Below are positions 7,034 to 14,980 of a stretch of DNA of 21,957 nt, piece by piece (position 1 is the first letter of the stretch; each line of letters begins with the position of its first letter). The stretch spans positions 1 through 21,957 of IMG/VR virus record IMGVR_UViG_3300031518_000015; one strand, given 5' to 3'. This DNA is from a virus. The notes under the pieces are model-generated. The model did no database searches. It was not told the DNA's origin and was given only the letters and a program-made list of their open reading frames with translations. The position numbers and the translations under genes are program-made.

Positions 7034-8126
7034 CCACCAAACCTCCATAGCGAATGCTTACGTTCCGTGCGTGTGCTATCTGTTCAATAGTGAGTTCCTG
7101 CCTCGTTGGTAAGGCTAAATCTACCCTGTAAGCTCCCGCTTGCTTGACAAGTCGTGTTAGTTCTTCGGGTAAGATGTCCCTTCCGATTTTGGATTTTGTC
7201 CAAGCTATAAAGTCGTTTACTGCTTTTTCTACTGCGGATTGGATGAAGGAAAGTTTGGAAGCATCCTTCTTATTTACATAAAAGGTTAAATCAATGTCGT
7301 ATTGAACTATCTCAGGTGCAGAAACTAAGACTTGGTCGGTGAGGGGACGCACACGCTCTGAGGATAAATAATCCCTAACAAGAGAGAGCATACTTGCATC
7401 TGGGATGTTGCCGCCTTTCACGGTAAGGATGACTTTTACCTGACCGGCGGCTGGACTATAGACTTCTGCATCTTCTATGTCTTGATGGGCTGATAGCGTG
7501 TAATAGATGTAAGCTTGTTTGGAGCCCGCATTGGTGAAGCGTTCAATGGATAGTCTTATTCTCTCCCGGAAGCGTTCATCATCTTCTTCATCTGCACCAT
7601 ACATGCTCATTGTGATGTTTGAGACAGAGTCAATGTAAGGCAATGGGTCTATAAGGTTTTTTACCTGTCCGGGAGAAAAGCCGTTTCCTTTTGTTCCTGC
7701 TTCATTACACTCAGCTGGGACATCAACATATAAGCTTCCGGCTGGGATCTTTACCTCCTGCAAAGTTGCAAAATAGAGGTCTCCTCCTGCGGATGCCCTT
7801 GTCCCGGCAGGGATGACTACATCAAAGCTTAGGGGTTCGGATAAGGAAAAACGCAAGATTGTTTGTGCCTTCCGGGCGGGGAGTCTTTGAACTCCGTAAA
7901 ACTCAGCAAGGGCGTCAAGGTGTGGTCCGGTTGCATATGCAAGCAAATTCTGTTTTGCGGTCTCGTTTATGGCTATGGCTAAAAGAGTGCTGGCGTAGGT
8001 TTGAAGGTTCAGTAGTAATCTTTCAGGGTCTGCTGGGTAGAGTGGGCGCTGTGTGATGTTTTCATAAGCGTCAATCAACAAGCCTTCCCAATAAGTTGCG
8101 TCTGTTTCCACAAACTTTATATCCAT
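7026..8126 (-). CDS. J: Baseplate assembly protein J
   Basis: This 366-residue product matches the P2 gpJ/Mu gp47 baseplate wedge family in length and layout: N-terminal DATYWEGLLIDAYENITQRPLYPADPERL, the VVIPAGTRASAGGDLYF segment, AGTKGNGFSPGQV, and DDERFRERIRLSIERF followed by GSKQAYIYYTLSAHQDIEDAEV. These are the most conserved stretches of the family. It overlaps W by 10 bases and I by 8, the expected W-J-I order, pointing to coupled translation. The ribosome site is weak, consistent with coupling to W. Confidence 0.92.
   Translation of the reverse strand: MDIKFVETDATYWEGLLIDAYENITQRPLYPADPERLLLNLQTYASTLLAIAINETAKQNLLAYATGPHLDALAEFYGVQRLPARKAQTILRFSLSEPLSFDVVIPAGTRASAGGDLYFATLQEVKIPAGSLYVDVPAECNEAGTKGNGFSPGQVKNLIDPLPYIDSVSNITMSMYGADEEDDERFRERIRLSIERFTNAGSKQAYIYYTLSAHQDIEDAEVYSPAAGQVKVILTVKGGNIPDASMLSLVRDYLSSERVRPLTDQVLVSAPEIVQYDIDLTFYVNKKDASKLSFIQSAVEKAVNDFIAWTKSKIGRDILPEELTRLVKQAGAYRVDLALPTRQELTIEQIAHARNVSIRYGGLVDD
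7759..7770. promoter_or_regulatory. Dispersed palindrome copy within gene J
   Basis: TGCAAAGTTGCA, exact half sites with a different centre. It encodes Ala-Thr-Leu-Gln in J. Confidence 0.5.
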
Positions 8127-8422
8127 AGCTCTTGCTTCACTAATACATCTTCAATTGCTAATACAAGCTGTATCTTTGTCCTGTCAAGGCGTCTATCAAG
8201 TTTGATTTCTTTGACCTTTACCCTTGGTTCCCATCTTTCTATTTCATCTACAATGTAAGCTTTGATCTTGCCAGCGGTCAAAGCGGTAAGAGGCTGGTCT
8301 ATGAATCTGTAGAGTTCTGAACCAAAATCGGGGCGGTGCACATCGGAACCTTTGGGCGTGGTCAAAATCACACGGATATTTTGCAAGACACTTTTTACGG
8401 CGTCTCGTTCAATAACAGTCAT
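8117..8422 (-). CDS. W: Baseplate wedge protein W (gp25-like)
   Basis: The 101-residue product belongs to the GPW/gp25 family of baseplate wedge proteins: the VLQNIRVILTTPKGSDVHRPDFGSELYRFIDQP segment is characteristic, followed by EIERWEPRVKV. It forms the inner wedge with J and I and initiates sheath assembly. I chose ATG 8422, where the family match begins; the frame is open to 8458. There is no Shine-Dalgarno sequence before it. Instead the 18-bp late element lies 33 bases upstream, suggesting that W begins a transcript that is leaderless or nearly so. Confidence 0.9.
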   Translation of the reverse strand: MTVIERDAVKSVLQNIRVILTTPKGSDVHRPDFGSELYRFIDQPLTALTAGKIKAYIVDEIERWEPRVKVKEIKLDRRLDRTKIQLVLAIEDVLVKQELWI

Positions 8423-8455
8423 AGTAAAAAGGATGGCGGATGGGAAGGGGGATTT

Positions 8456-8473
8456 CAAGCAAAGATTTCACAA
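8456..8473 (-). promoter_or_regulatory. Late element before W (copy 4)
   Basis: Plus-strand CAAGCAAAGATTTCACAA. It ends two bases from the stop codon of the F-like gene and lies 33 bases before the W start, which has no Shine-Dalgarno sequence. Proposed activator site or core of a late promoter for the W-to-lysis unit. Confidence 0.6.
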
Positions 8474-8475
8474 AC

Positions 8476-9816
8476 TTAGAAGAGCTTAACTGTGGCAGAC
8501 GGTAGGTTTTCAGAGAGTTCAGCAGGCAAGCTCTCTATATCTTTCTTCAGCCGTCCGCACGTTTTGATAGCAAGGCTTTCGTCGTTTGAAACCACATAAA
8601 CACCGTTTTTGACAAAGATGTAGTTCGTTTCGTATTTTTGGGTCTGAGGGTTGAGGACTCTCTGGATAAAGACGTGCTCGGGCTTTTTTATCACTTCATA
8701 GCTTAGTTGTTCGTATTCTTTGAGAGAGTTGACTCCTAAGTCTTTTGCCTGCTTTTCAAACTCCGCTTTAAGTCTGCTGGCTTTAGCGTCAAAAGTGCCA
8801 TCTGGATTACGCCTCCAGCCGCTTCCAAGATGTGCTTTTATGCGGGCGGTTAATTCTTCAGGTCTTAAAGCTTTTAACTCAGTGGTCAGTTCCTGCAAAA
8901 TTGCAGTTTCCTCCAGAGATCTGGGTGGGACAGCTGGCTCTACGACGACCGGGTAGGGTTCTTCAATTTCTTCAATAAAAGAGACGATCCTGCACCGGCA
9001 GTGCGGGTGGGCTGGTGGCATCTTTGAAGGCATCTGCGAGCTTGGTAGGCTTTTTAGCTTTTCTAACGGGAGGCTTGTTAAAAAAGGCTTTACTTCAGGT
9101 AAAGATGCTGGGTCAGATTCTATAAGTTCCAAAGTCCGGACCGCATCCGCCGTTTCAAAAATTCTTCCGTCCATAGCACGGCAGTAAGGGCAGGTTAGCC
9201 TGTCCCCCACAGCATCCCATCTGTATTTTGTGATCCTTGCCTTTGCTATAGCCCTCAGCCTTGCGGAGTTGCGAAGGTGATTAACTGAGGTGTCTATGAT
9301 CTGTCTTACTTTACCTTCCGTTCTTTGCTTGAGATACCCTCCAAACTCGTTTAGAAAATGCTTTATGCCCTCTTGCTCCTTGCCAATAGGGTTTCCTTCT
9401 TCTAAATAGTATTTGGAAAGCCACTTCACCACGTCCAGACGAAGCTTTTTATCCCCCTGAAAGAACTTACCGAGATAGAAGTCGCTTAAGGAAAGGGCAT
9501 AGTTGATAGAGCGCTCGTCTGCCATATTGAACTCTGTCCGTATCGGCATCCCAGCGGTGGCTTCCTTTTGTGTTTTTTCGTAGATCCTTTTGAACTCAGA
9601 GTAAAGCATTTCCTTGTGTTCTGGTGATAGGCGCACTTTCTGTTCTAATTCTTGCATGATAAACCGTGTAAAATCGTTAAAGCTCATGAAGTAAGGTGCA
9701 AAGCGGAAGGCTTGGGCGAGGACGGACTCTACTTTCTGCAAAAAGTCAGGAAGGATCTTCTTCAGTAGTTCGTTTATAAACTCGTTCCCTTCCGCATCCC
9801 AGTCGTATTCCGCCAT
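8476..9816 (-). CDS. F: F-like minor head protein with C-terminal nuclease-like domain
   Basis: The 446-residue product matches Mu gp30/SPP1 gp7-type head morphogenesis proteins, which sit at the portal and may enter the host with DNA. Residues about 150-280 carry the family signature: YRWDAVGDRLTCPYC (Cys209, Cys212) and PPAHPHCRC (His270, His272, Cys273, Cys275), a likely zinc site. The C-terminal part (about 320-446; KAHLGSGWRRNPDGTF, then VIKKPEHVFIQRVLNPQTQ and FVKNGVYVVSNDE) resembles the barnase/EndoU/colicin/RelE-like nuclease domains known to be fused to such head proteins, but I cannot confirm catalytic residues. Start ATG 9816 has GAGGAG upstream. It follows the portal gene and ends the head module as seen here. 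Confidence 0.82.
   Translation of the reverse strand: MAEYDWDAEGNEFINELLKKILPDFLQKVESVLAQAFRFAPYFMSFNDFTRFIMQELEQKVRLSPEHKEMLYSEFKRIYEKTQKEATAGMPIRTEFNMADERSINYALSLSDFYLGKFFQGDKKLRLDVVKWLSKYYLEEGNPIGKEQEGIKHFLNEFGGYLKQRTEGKVRQIIDTSVNHLRNSARLRAIAKARITKYRWDAVGDRLTCPYCRAMDGRIFETADAVRTLELIESDPASLPEVKPFLTSLPLEKLKSLPSSQMPSKMPPAHPHCRCRIVSFIEEIEEPYPVVVEPAVPPRSLEETAILQELTTELKALRPEELTARIKAHLGSGWRRNPDGTFDAKASRLKAEFEKQAKDLGVNSLKEYEQLSYEVIKKPEHVFIQRVLNPQTQKYETNYIFVKNGVYVVSNDESLAIKTCGRLKKDIESLPAELSENLPSATVKLF
8894..8905. promoter_or_regulatory. Dispersed palindrome copy within F-like gene
   Basis: TGCAAAATTGCA with C and G flanks, the full 14-base consensus. It encodes Ala-Ile-Leu-Gln between the zinc region and the C-terminal domain. 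Confidence 0.55.
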
Positions 9817-9818
9817 GC

Positions 9819-11057
9819 TTACTCCTCGGGACCGTAACCGAGTTCCTTCTTGGCTGTTTCAATATCAATGATGCCGGCTTGAAGGAGTTGGACTATCCTT
9901 TGGGTTTCTTTAAGCCTTGCCTCAGCCTTCTTCTGCGGTTCAAAATCGGGAAGCGGGTTGAAGATGATATTCACATCGTCTATGTCAAAGCCTTTAAGCA
10001 TGAGATGTAGGCGGTAGACAAACTCTAAGAAACGTCTGACAAGTCTTTGTATGTTTTCAAGTTGTGCGGAAAAAACATGCAGAGCTACCGTTGCCCAAGT
10101 TTCAGTGTAGCCATCTGAAAAGCCAAGAACTGCGGGTTGAGATTTTGCTCCTTCTATTAACCATTTCTCCGCAAGGTCTATGATTTCCCTTATGCCTCCC
10201 GCATTAGGTGATATTTCCTTGAATTCTGCCTCTGTCCCATCAAAGTGAAGGAATATGCCTTTGCTCATATTCTCACTTACCTGCTGTGCGATGTTCTCAA
10301 GCCACTTTAAAGCCCTCTCTTGGTATTCCGTTTCTGTCTCGTTGGGTGCTTTTGTAAGCGGTGGAAATTTAACATCTAAAAATCCGATTAGACCGATTTT
10401 CTGTGCTAACCCTTTCAGCTCCGTGATCATGTTTTCCACCACTTCTACGATGGAGAGGGAGGCAAGAAATGGAGGGATGGCATAGGGCGAATCTTCAAGG
10501 GTCAGCAGAGGCAAATACTTGTAAGTCATTGGATTGAGTTTTATAGGTTCTGCGTTGCCGACCCATTGGTAGGCTTCGTATTCGTCCGTCTCTTCGTTGT
10601 AGGTGAAATACACAGTAGCTGACGGGACAAACACGACCTTTTTTACACCCTGCAATTTTTCATCAACCACCACTTCAGCTGATATAGCTCCAGAGATGTT
10701 TATCTGTGCGATCAACTGATTGACTAAATGGTCTGTGTTGAGAAGGAAAGCAAGCTCTTCGAGTTCCTCCCTTGCTTTCTCTGCGTCTTTCCCTTCAATT
10801 TGAACAGTGTGCCCTGTGTTTGCTAAGGTGATTGTTAGGTTATGCACTTGCGAAAGGATAGGATTTACAACAACCGCTTTGGCTATGACGTTTAGCCATT
10901 CCCTCGGATACTTAGGATTGACGAACTTATACCGGACGTCTAAGGTCTTGGGAGTTAAAATCTTCTCGGCTTGGAGTGAGACTCTCGTTTTTGGGAGGTC
11001 TGCTAAGTTTATCTTCTCGGAGCCAAACAGGCGTTTAAAATAGCGCACTAAGTCCAT
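9819..11057 (-). CDS. Portal protein
   Basis: The 412-residue product lies directly between the large terminase and the F-like gene, as the Mu gp29 portal does. The portal ring is the channel for DNA packaging and the tail joint. Family-like features are the N-terminal strand/helix region, KYLPLLTLEDSPYAIPPF before the stem, the long central helices, and an acidic C-terminus (ETQRIVQLLQAGIIDIETAKKELG) of the type common in portal proteins. It is somewhat shorter than Mu gp29, and I am not certain whether it belongs to DUF935 or to another portal clade. It overlaps the terminase gene by 23 bases; GGGAG precedes ATG 11057. Confidence 0.82.
   Translation of the reverse strand: MDLVRYFKRLFGSEKINLADLPKTRVSLQAEKILTPKTLDVRYKFVNPKYPREWLNVIAKAVVVNPILSQVHNLTITLANTGHTVQIEGKDAEKAREELEELAFLLNTDHLVNQLIAQINISGAISAEVVVDEKLQGVKKVVFVPSATVYFTYNEETDEYEAYQWVGNAEPIKLNPMTYKYLPLLTLEDSPYAIPPFLASLSIVEVVENMITELKGLAQKIGLIGFLDVKFPPLTKAPNETETEYQERALKWLENIAQQVSENMSKGIFLHFDGTEAEFKEISPNAGGIREIIDLAEKWLIEGAKSQPAVLGFSDGYTETWATVALHVFSAQLENIQRLVRRFLEFVYRLHLMLKGFDIDDVNIIFNPLPDFEPQKKAEARLKETQRIVQLLQAGIIDIETAKKELGYGPEE
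10651..10662. promoter_or_regulatory. Degenerate dispersed palindrome in portal gene
   Basis: TGCAATTTTTCA, one half-site mismatch; the same variant occurs at 1316-1327 in the o-spanin gene. It is weaker evidence than the exact copies. Confidence 0.3.
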
Positions 11058-12345
11058 AGCTCAACTCCCTTCTTTGTTTGGTAAAAAGCACAGGTAAAAA
11101 CTCCTTTGTTTCCTCTTGGCTTGAAGCATGCAAAGCTAATGCCAAACTCCAAAACCTGTCTGCGTGGCTGTCTTGAGTTTCTCCCTCGTAGCGTATATTC
11201 CCGGCTGGAGTTAAAGTCTTCTTCACAGAGTGCAAATCTTCAATCAAGTCTCTGTCGGGCGGTATGCTGATAATTTTGTCTTCAAAGACTGCTTTTACTC
11301 TACTTGCAAGCTCTTCTTTTGCTTTGGCTGTGAAATACACCCGCAGGACTTTAAGCTCTCCCCATTTCTTAGCCAGCTCCTCCGCCAACTGCATGCCTAT
11401 TCCTGTTTCGTCTATTGCAACTTTGCGGGCGTATGCGGTTAAGTGGTCAATGATCTTGAACTGCTCAGAGAAAGGAAGCTTCCTTAGGATTTCTTGTTTG
11501 CGTAGATAATACCTACCTGCCACCTTTTCCAATATGCTTATCACCGTCAAGTCATGCCTTCTTCCAATGTCAATGCCAAGATAGACATCTCCAGTCAGTT
11601 CTCTTATGTCTGCTTCTATGCCCTCCACAGTGCAGGCATGGATTAATTCATAGGGAAGCAGGACAGATTCTTCGTCCATGAATTCACACATATACTCTTG
11701 AAGCCAGATGTCTTGGTTTGGCACGCCCTTTCTTAACTCCTCCACATCCACATCAAGCCCGAGTTCCACTGCGTCAAAGATTGTTAGCTTTTGCCGAAAC
11801 CAAAGTTCGTTTCCTTCTGACATTTGCCAGAGATGTCCGAATATGTCGTTTTTCGCCTTAGGAGTTGAAATCACAACAAGCTTAAAGTCCCTGTTCCTTG
11901 TGATGCTTGGGAATATAGCTTGATAGACTTTGTAGCCGTCCTTGAAAAATGCCGCTTCTTCTAAAATCACATCACCAGTCAAACCACGCACGCCGTCTGG
12001 GTTTGCGGGAAGTCCGATAATCCGGGAACGGTTTGGAAACCTAACCTCAAGAACATTTGCCTGCGTATCCTCAAAAAACTCCACATCACCAGTTAGCTTG
12101 CCAATTTGTCTTAGAAACTCCACATGCCTTTTGACCTTTTCCATGAGTTCTTTTGACTGTCTTTCGGTGGGTGAGATGATGGCTACCAGGTGGTTTTTTC
12201 TCTCAATAGCCCGCAAGACTGCAAAAAGGGAGACCACGAAGGATTTTCCTGTTTGCCTTGACCACATTAGAATGGAATACTTTTTCTCAAGCATCTTTTG
12301 GAGGGCGTGGCGTTGGTAAGGGAGGAGGAGTTTTTCAAACTCCAT
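11035..12345 (-). CDS. terL: Terminase large subunit (ATPase/nuclease)
   Basis: The 436-residue product is the packaging motor, of the Mu gp28 type. The ATPase domain has a Walker A-like SRQTGKS (29-35), Walker B VILEE (126-130) and the coupling motif STP (160-162). The RNase H-like nuclease domain has acidic residues Asp259 (GIDIGRRHDLT), Asp312 (AIDETGIG) and Asp396 (HADRFWSLALA), all intact. Length is typical for a compact TerL. It is preceded by the DUF3486-like gene (11-base overlap) and followed by the portal gene, the expected packaging order. ATG 12345 has GGAGGA nearby. Confidence 0.95.
   Translation of the reverse strand: MEFEKLLLPYQRHALQKMLEKKYSILMWSRQTGKSFVVSLFAVLRAIERKNHLVAIISPTERQSKELMEKVKRHVEFLRQIGKLTGDVEFFEDTQANVLEVRFPNRSRIIGLPANPDGVRGLTGDVILEEAAFFKDGYKVYQAIFPSITRNRDFKLVVISTPKAKNDIFGHLWQMSEGNELWFRQKLTIFDAVELGLDVDVEELRKGVPNQDIWLQEYMCEFMDEESVLLPYELIHACTVEGIEADIRELTGDVYLGIDIGRRHDLTVISILEKVAGRYYLRKQEILRKLPFSEQFKIIDHLTAYARKVAIDETGIGMQLAEELAKKWGELKVLRVYFTAKAKEELASRVKAVFEDKIISIPPDRDLIEDLHSVKKTLTPAGNIRYEGETQDSHADRFWSLALALHASSQEETKEFLPVLFTKQRRELSYGLSALF
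11416..11427. promoter_or_regulatory. Dispersed palindrome copy within terL
   Basis: TGCAACTTTGCG, one end mismatch. It encodes the Lys-Val-Ala residues just before catalytic Asp312, so coding constraint may partly explain it. Confidence 0.35.
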
Positions 12346-12832
12346 AAATTTCCTCCTTCACAAGCCTTAGGAACTCTGGGTCTATGTTCCTCTTCTTGCC
12401 TTCCTCTTCTATCTTTTCCACTGCTTTCTGCAATTTTGCAGAGATGTATTCTTCCAAGCTCTTTGTCATCTGCGTTAGTTCTTTGACTGCTTTGATTAGT
12501 TCTCCGGGCTCTTCAAACTCCATGAAGTCTATGTCCTTTACAAACTCCAGCACATGCTGTGTAAGGATGGAAACAAGGGCGGAAAGCATAAAGCTTGTTG
12601 GCTTGTTTTGTGTTTGTTCAACAAGGATTTTTATCTTGTCCCACCATTCGTTGTATTGTTTAGCGAGTTCTTTATAGTCCCGGTAGGCACGATGGATGCT
12701 TGAGCGTGAGATGTCGTAGCCTTCAGATCTGAGCAGGCTTGCTATTGCCCGGAAGTCTTTCTTCTCTTCCTCGTAGAGATATACGATCCGCTGTATGAGG
12801 TCGTAAAGTTCTGCCTTTTTACGTTTTGCCAT
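12335..12832 (-). CDS. DUF3486-like protein, probable small terminase
   Basis: The 165-residue product matches the Mu gp26/27-type DUF3486 family in length, position and pattern: basic start MAKRKKAELYDL, a helix-turn-helix segment (FRAIASLLRSEGYDISRSSIHRAYRDY, about residues 27-53), then long helices. It should recognise phage DNA and hand it to TerL. It overlaps terL by 11 bases. GAGG upstream of ATG 12832 lies within the end of the previous gene. One exact copy of the dispersed palindrome lies inside it (12429-12440). Confidence 0.8.
   Translation of the reverse strand: MAKRKKAELYDLIQRIVYLYEEEKKDFRAIASLLRSEGYDISRSSIHRAYRDYKELAKQYNEWWDKIKILVEQTQNKPTSFMLSALVSILTQHVLEFVKDIDFMEFEEPGELIKAVKELTQMTKSLEEYISAKLQKAVEKIEEEGKKRNIDPEFLRLVKEEIYGV
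12429..12440. promoter_or_regulatory. Dispersed palindrome copy within DUF3486-like gene
   Basis: TGCAATTTTGCA with full 14-base flanks, encoding Ala-Lys-Leu-Gln. The same four residues are encoded by the copy in tail gene X, an unrelated protein. Confidence 0.55.
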
Positions 12833-12835
12833 TGT

Positions 12836-13120
12836 TCAGCCCTCGGGAGGAAGGACGGTATCATCTACGATCTCGCCATCAAGCAAATCAATTCCTTTTG
12901 GAGTGATCTTGTAAAGCGTTCTGTAGCGTCTTTTGTCGTATGGAATAGCTACCTTCTTAGCCTCCACGTATCCTTTATCCACAAGGTATGCGAGTGCTTG
13001 TCTTATCTCCGTGTCCCTGTGGTATTGGTAGAAAACCGCAATGATCTCAAGTTCTTCAATCTCCCGAGGGTAAATTCTTTTCAGGAAATCTAAAATCAAG
13101 CCTCTCAAACTCTTAGTCAT
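12836..13120 (-). CDS. Small winged-helix protein of the Mu packaging module
   Basis: The 94-residue product has an N-terminal helix (SLRGLILDFLKRIYPREIEEL), a recognition-type region (RDTEIRQALAYLVDKGYV) and a beta-wing (YRTLYKITPKGIDLLDG), the layout of a winged helix. In Mu-like phages a protein of about 100 residues with the same plan (VpaChn25_0724-type) lies at exactly this place, between the gp25-like protein and DUF3486. Its role there is unknown; DNA binding during packaging or regulation is likely. I chose ATG 13120 because GGGAGG lies 7-8 bases upstream and it overlaps the previous stop as ATGA; a TTG start at 13135 is less likely. Confidence 0.72.
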   Translation of the reverse strand: MTKSLRGLILDFLKRIYPREIEELEIIAVFYQYHRDTEIRQALAYLVDKGYVEAKKVAIPYDKRRYRTLYKITPKGIDLLDGEIVDDTVLPPEG

Positions 13121-13491
13121 TTTTGAACCTCCCAAAGTTTGTCCAAGACCTTCGAAAGCTTGCCCTCAAGCTTCTGTATCTCTGCCCTCCATCCACTCAC
13201 ATCCTGATAGTATTCCTCTTTTGATACACCGCATTTCTGCAGTTCTTCAAGCTTAGAGACAAGCCTGTTCAACTCATGCCTCCAACCGCTGACATCCCGG
13301 TAATACTCCTCCTTGCTTACCATCTCTTTGTGATAGTCCTCAAGTTTTTCTTCAAGCCTCTTCATCTCACTTGACAAACTCTCCATCCTCTTCTCAAACT
13401 TGAGAAGCAAATACAACAAAAAAGCAATGCTTGCAACCCAGCCGCCTTGAAAAATCAGCGAAAGAATTCCTACTTCCATTTGTTTAAACAT
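13117..13491 (-). CDS. Membrane-anchored coiled-coil protein (gp25/DUF2730-like)
   Basis: The 124-residue product has a membrane segment at about residues 9-27 followed by a long coiled coil. Inside the coil a block of about 37 residues occurs twice, marked by SKEEYY-(R/Q)DVSGWR. Mu gp25-type (DUF2730) proteins have the same plan and head the packaging module, so I place it there; a holin or spanin-like role cannot be excluded. ATG 13491 gives the longest frame, but ATG 13479 (MEVGIL) would put the late element 34 bases upstream, as at the three other copies. Neither start has a Shine-Dalgarno sequence, consistent with a leaderless or short-leader transcript. Confidence 0.7.
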   Translation of the reverse strand: MFKQMEVGILSLIFQGGWVASIAFLLYLLLKFEKRMESLSSEMKRLEEKLEDYHKEMVSKEEYYRDVSGWRHELNRLVSKLEELQKCGVSKEEYYQDVSGWRAEIQKLEGKLSKVLDKLWEVQK

Positions 13492-13513
13492 TGCAATAAG
13501 CGTGAGAGTATTT

Positions 13514-13531
13514 CAAGCAAAGATTTCAAAA
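13514..13531 (-). promoter_or_regulatory. Late element before packaging module (copy 3)
   Basis: Plus-strand CAAGCAAAGATTTCAAAA, four bases from the V stop codon. It lies 22 bases before ATG 13491 or 34 before ATG 13479. With TTT at both sides it is identical over 18 bases to the copy at 16109. Confidence 0.65.
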
Positions 13532-13535
13532 AGGG

Positions 13536-13970
13536 TCAGTGGCTGTGGTGAGGAGTGTTCCCGCCCTCGTCTATAATGGAACCCGTGGCGTGAATGTTGC
13601 CGATAACATTTACATTGCCCTCAATAATAACCGTTTGTGCCTTCACCCGGAGGATATGTGTTTTCCTGTCGTATTCAATCTCTGTTCCGTCTTCAAACCG
13701 CACAAAAAACTTATCTTTGTTGGCGACCGGCGGAGCGTCCTTGTTGTTGTAGATAGCCCCTAACACATAACCGTCCGAGTGTTCTCCTTCCTCATCAAAG
13801 GCAACAATCACGTATTCTCCTATGTCGGGCAGCCAATAGGCTTTGTCCTTCTGGGTTTTGGGTTGCACAACTGGAAGCCAATTGGAGACCAAGCCATCAA
13901 GGTCTGGCATTTGCACTCTCACCCTTGCTGTTTTTTCATCAACTGCTACCACTATGCCACGACGGATCAT
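13536..13970 (-). CDS. V: Baseplate spike protein V with metal-binding tip
   Basis: The 144-residue product matches the P2 gpV/Mu gp45 spike family: an N-terminal OB-fold (MIRRGIVVAVDEKTARVRVQ, LPDIGEYVIVAFDEEGEHSDGYVLG) followed by a beta-helical region with repeated strands (ILRVKAQTVIIEGNVNVIGN) and the tip GGNTPHHSH. The His-x-His at the extreme end is the known iron-binding tip that pierces the outer membrane. It overlaps D as ATGA, with GGAGG 9 bases upstream of ATG 13970. Normally W follows directly; here the packaging module follows. Confidence 0.93.
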   Translation of the reverse strand: MIRRGIVVAVDEKTARVRVQMPDLDGLVSNWLPVVQPKTQKDKAYWLPDIGEYVIVAFDEEGEHSDGYVLGAIYNNKDAPPVANKDKFFVRFEDGTEIEYDRKTHILRVKAQTVIIEGNVNVIGNIHATGSIIDEGGNTPHHSH

Positions 13971-14980
13971 TTTCTCTTACCTCCTCCGGGCTTTTTCAAA
14001 AATTCTATTCGTGTAGTGTAGCCGTCCCTTTTGATCTCGTGTTCAACCTGAGAGACATAATAAACCCCATCAAACTTATCAAAGCCCTTAAGTTCGATGT
14101 TTCCGCTTGCGTAAATGGAGGGGATGCCAACGCAGGTAAGTCTTCCTTTGAGTTCTCTCATTTCGTTTAGTGTTTTTTGGGCGTTGCTTATTCTCTCAGC
14201 TTGTGCTTTGTTCTCTACCCTGACTCTTTGGACTTGCTTATCTTGGCTTGCTTTCACCTCGGTTTTCTTTTTGTCTGCTGTTGCTTCTTTCTTCTTTGGG
14301 TCAAGATAGACCACATCCACAGCCCCGGCGTTCAGACTTGAGACCTCTATCTCAAGGTCTATCACCCACTCGGGCGTTAGCACAAACATAACCTTGCGAT
14401 TGAGGATGCTTTCTATTCCTTGAATGGCTATTTTCCCGTCTGCAACTTTGCAGGTGTATCCGTAGCGTTTGCAGAGTTGGGACAGGAATTCCAGATCCCT
14501 CTGCTTGTATTGGTCTATCCGTTGAAATGTGATGTCTGAACCTTCAAAGTAAAGCTTGTATCCGTTTCTCTTGGCTATGTCCTCTGCAATCTTCTTTAGG
14601 CTTGTGTTTTCAAAGGCGGTGGTCTTAGGCGTTCGGAAGCTTGCTTTGACATCTTTAGCTAAAGCCTTAATGGTAAAGGTTGCACCGTCTTGGGAATATC
14701 TGAAAGTATAGCTGTCTATGAAAAATACTCCCGCATCCCGCACCGCTTCTTCGTAGCCAAAGCGAACCTTTAGGCTTGAGCCTCTTGCAGGAGGGTTCTT
14801 CCTGAAAAAGCCTGTGCTGTCTTCAACCTCTATTTCCACATCATCGCTTTCGTCTTTGTCTAAGCCGTCGTTGTCTATATAGCGAAAGCTTAGAAGGTAT
14901 GGCGTGATGTATGCTGAAACATCTTTATTGCTTATTTCAACGTAAAGAAAAGGTTTGTAAAGTTCTACTCGGTCTGCCAT
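13967..14980 (-). CDS. D: Tail hub protein D (gpD-like)
   Basis: The 337-residue product matches the P2 gpD/Mu gp44 hub family (T4 gp27-like), the ring that carries the spike. Typical features are FLYVEISNKDVSAYITPYLLSFRYIDNDG, DDVEIEVEDSTGFFRKN, VRFGYE near residues 20-75, and DLEFLSQLCKRYGYTCKVADGKI (the conserved core segment) near 160. A Lys-rich linker (about 225-260) precedes the C-terminal domain. It follows X with a 16-base overlap; the nearest purine-rich ribosome site lies rather far upstream of ATG 14980, so translation may be coupled. Confidence 0.9.
   Translation of the reverse strand: MADRVELYKPFLYVEISNKDVSAYITPYLLSFRYIDNDGLDKDESDDVEIEVEDSTGFFRKNPPARGSSLKVRFGYEEAVRDAGVFFIDSYTFRYSQDGATFTIKALAKDVKASFRTPKTTAFENTSLKKIAEDIAKRNGYKLYFEGSDITFQRIDQYKQRDLEFLSQLCKRYGYTCKVADGKIAIQGIESILNRKVMFVLTPEWVIDLEIEVSSLNAGAVDVVYLDPKKKEATADKKKTEVKASQDKQVQRVRVENKAQAERISNAQKTLNEMRELKGRLTCVGIPSIYASGNIELKGFDKFDGVYYVSQVEHEIKRDGYTTRIEFLKKPGGGKRK
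14441..14452. promoter_or_regulatory. Dispersed palindrome copy within gene D
   Basis: TGCAACTTTGCA, exact half sites, encoding Cys-Lys-Val-Ala in the hub protein. Confidence 0.5.
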
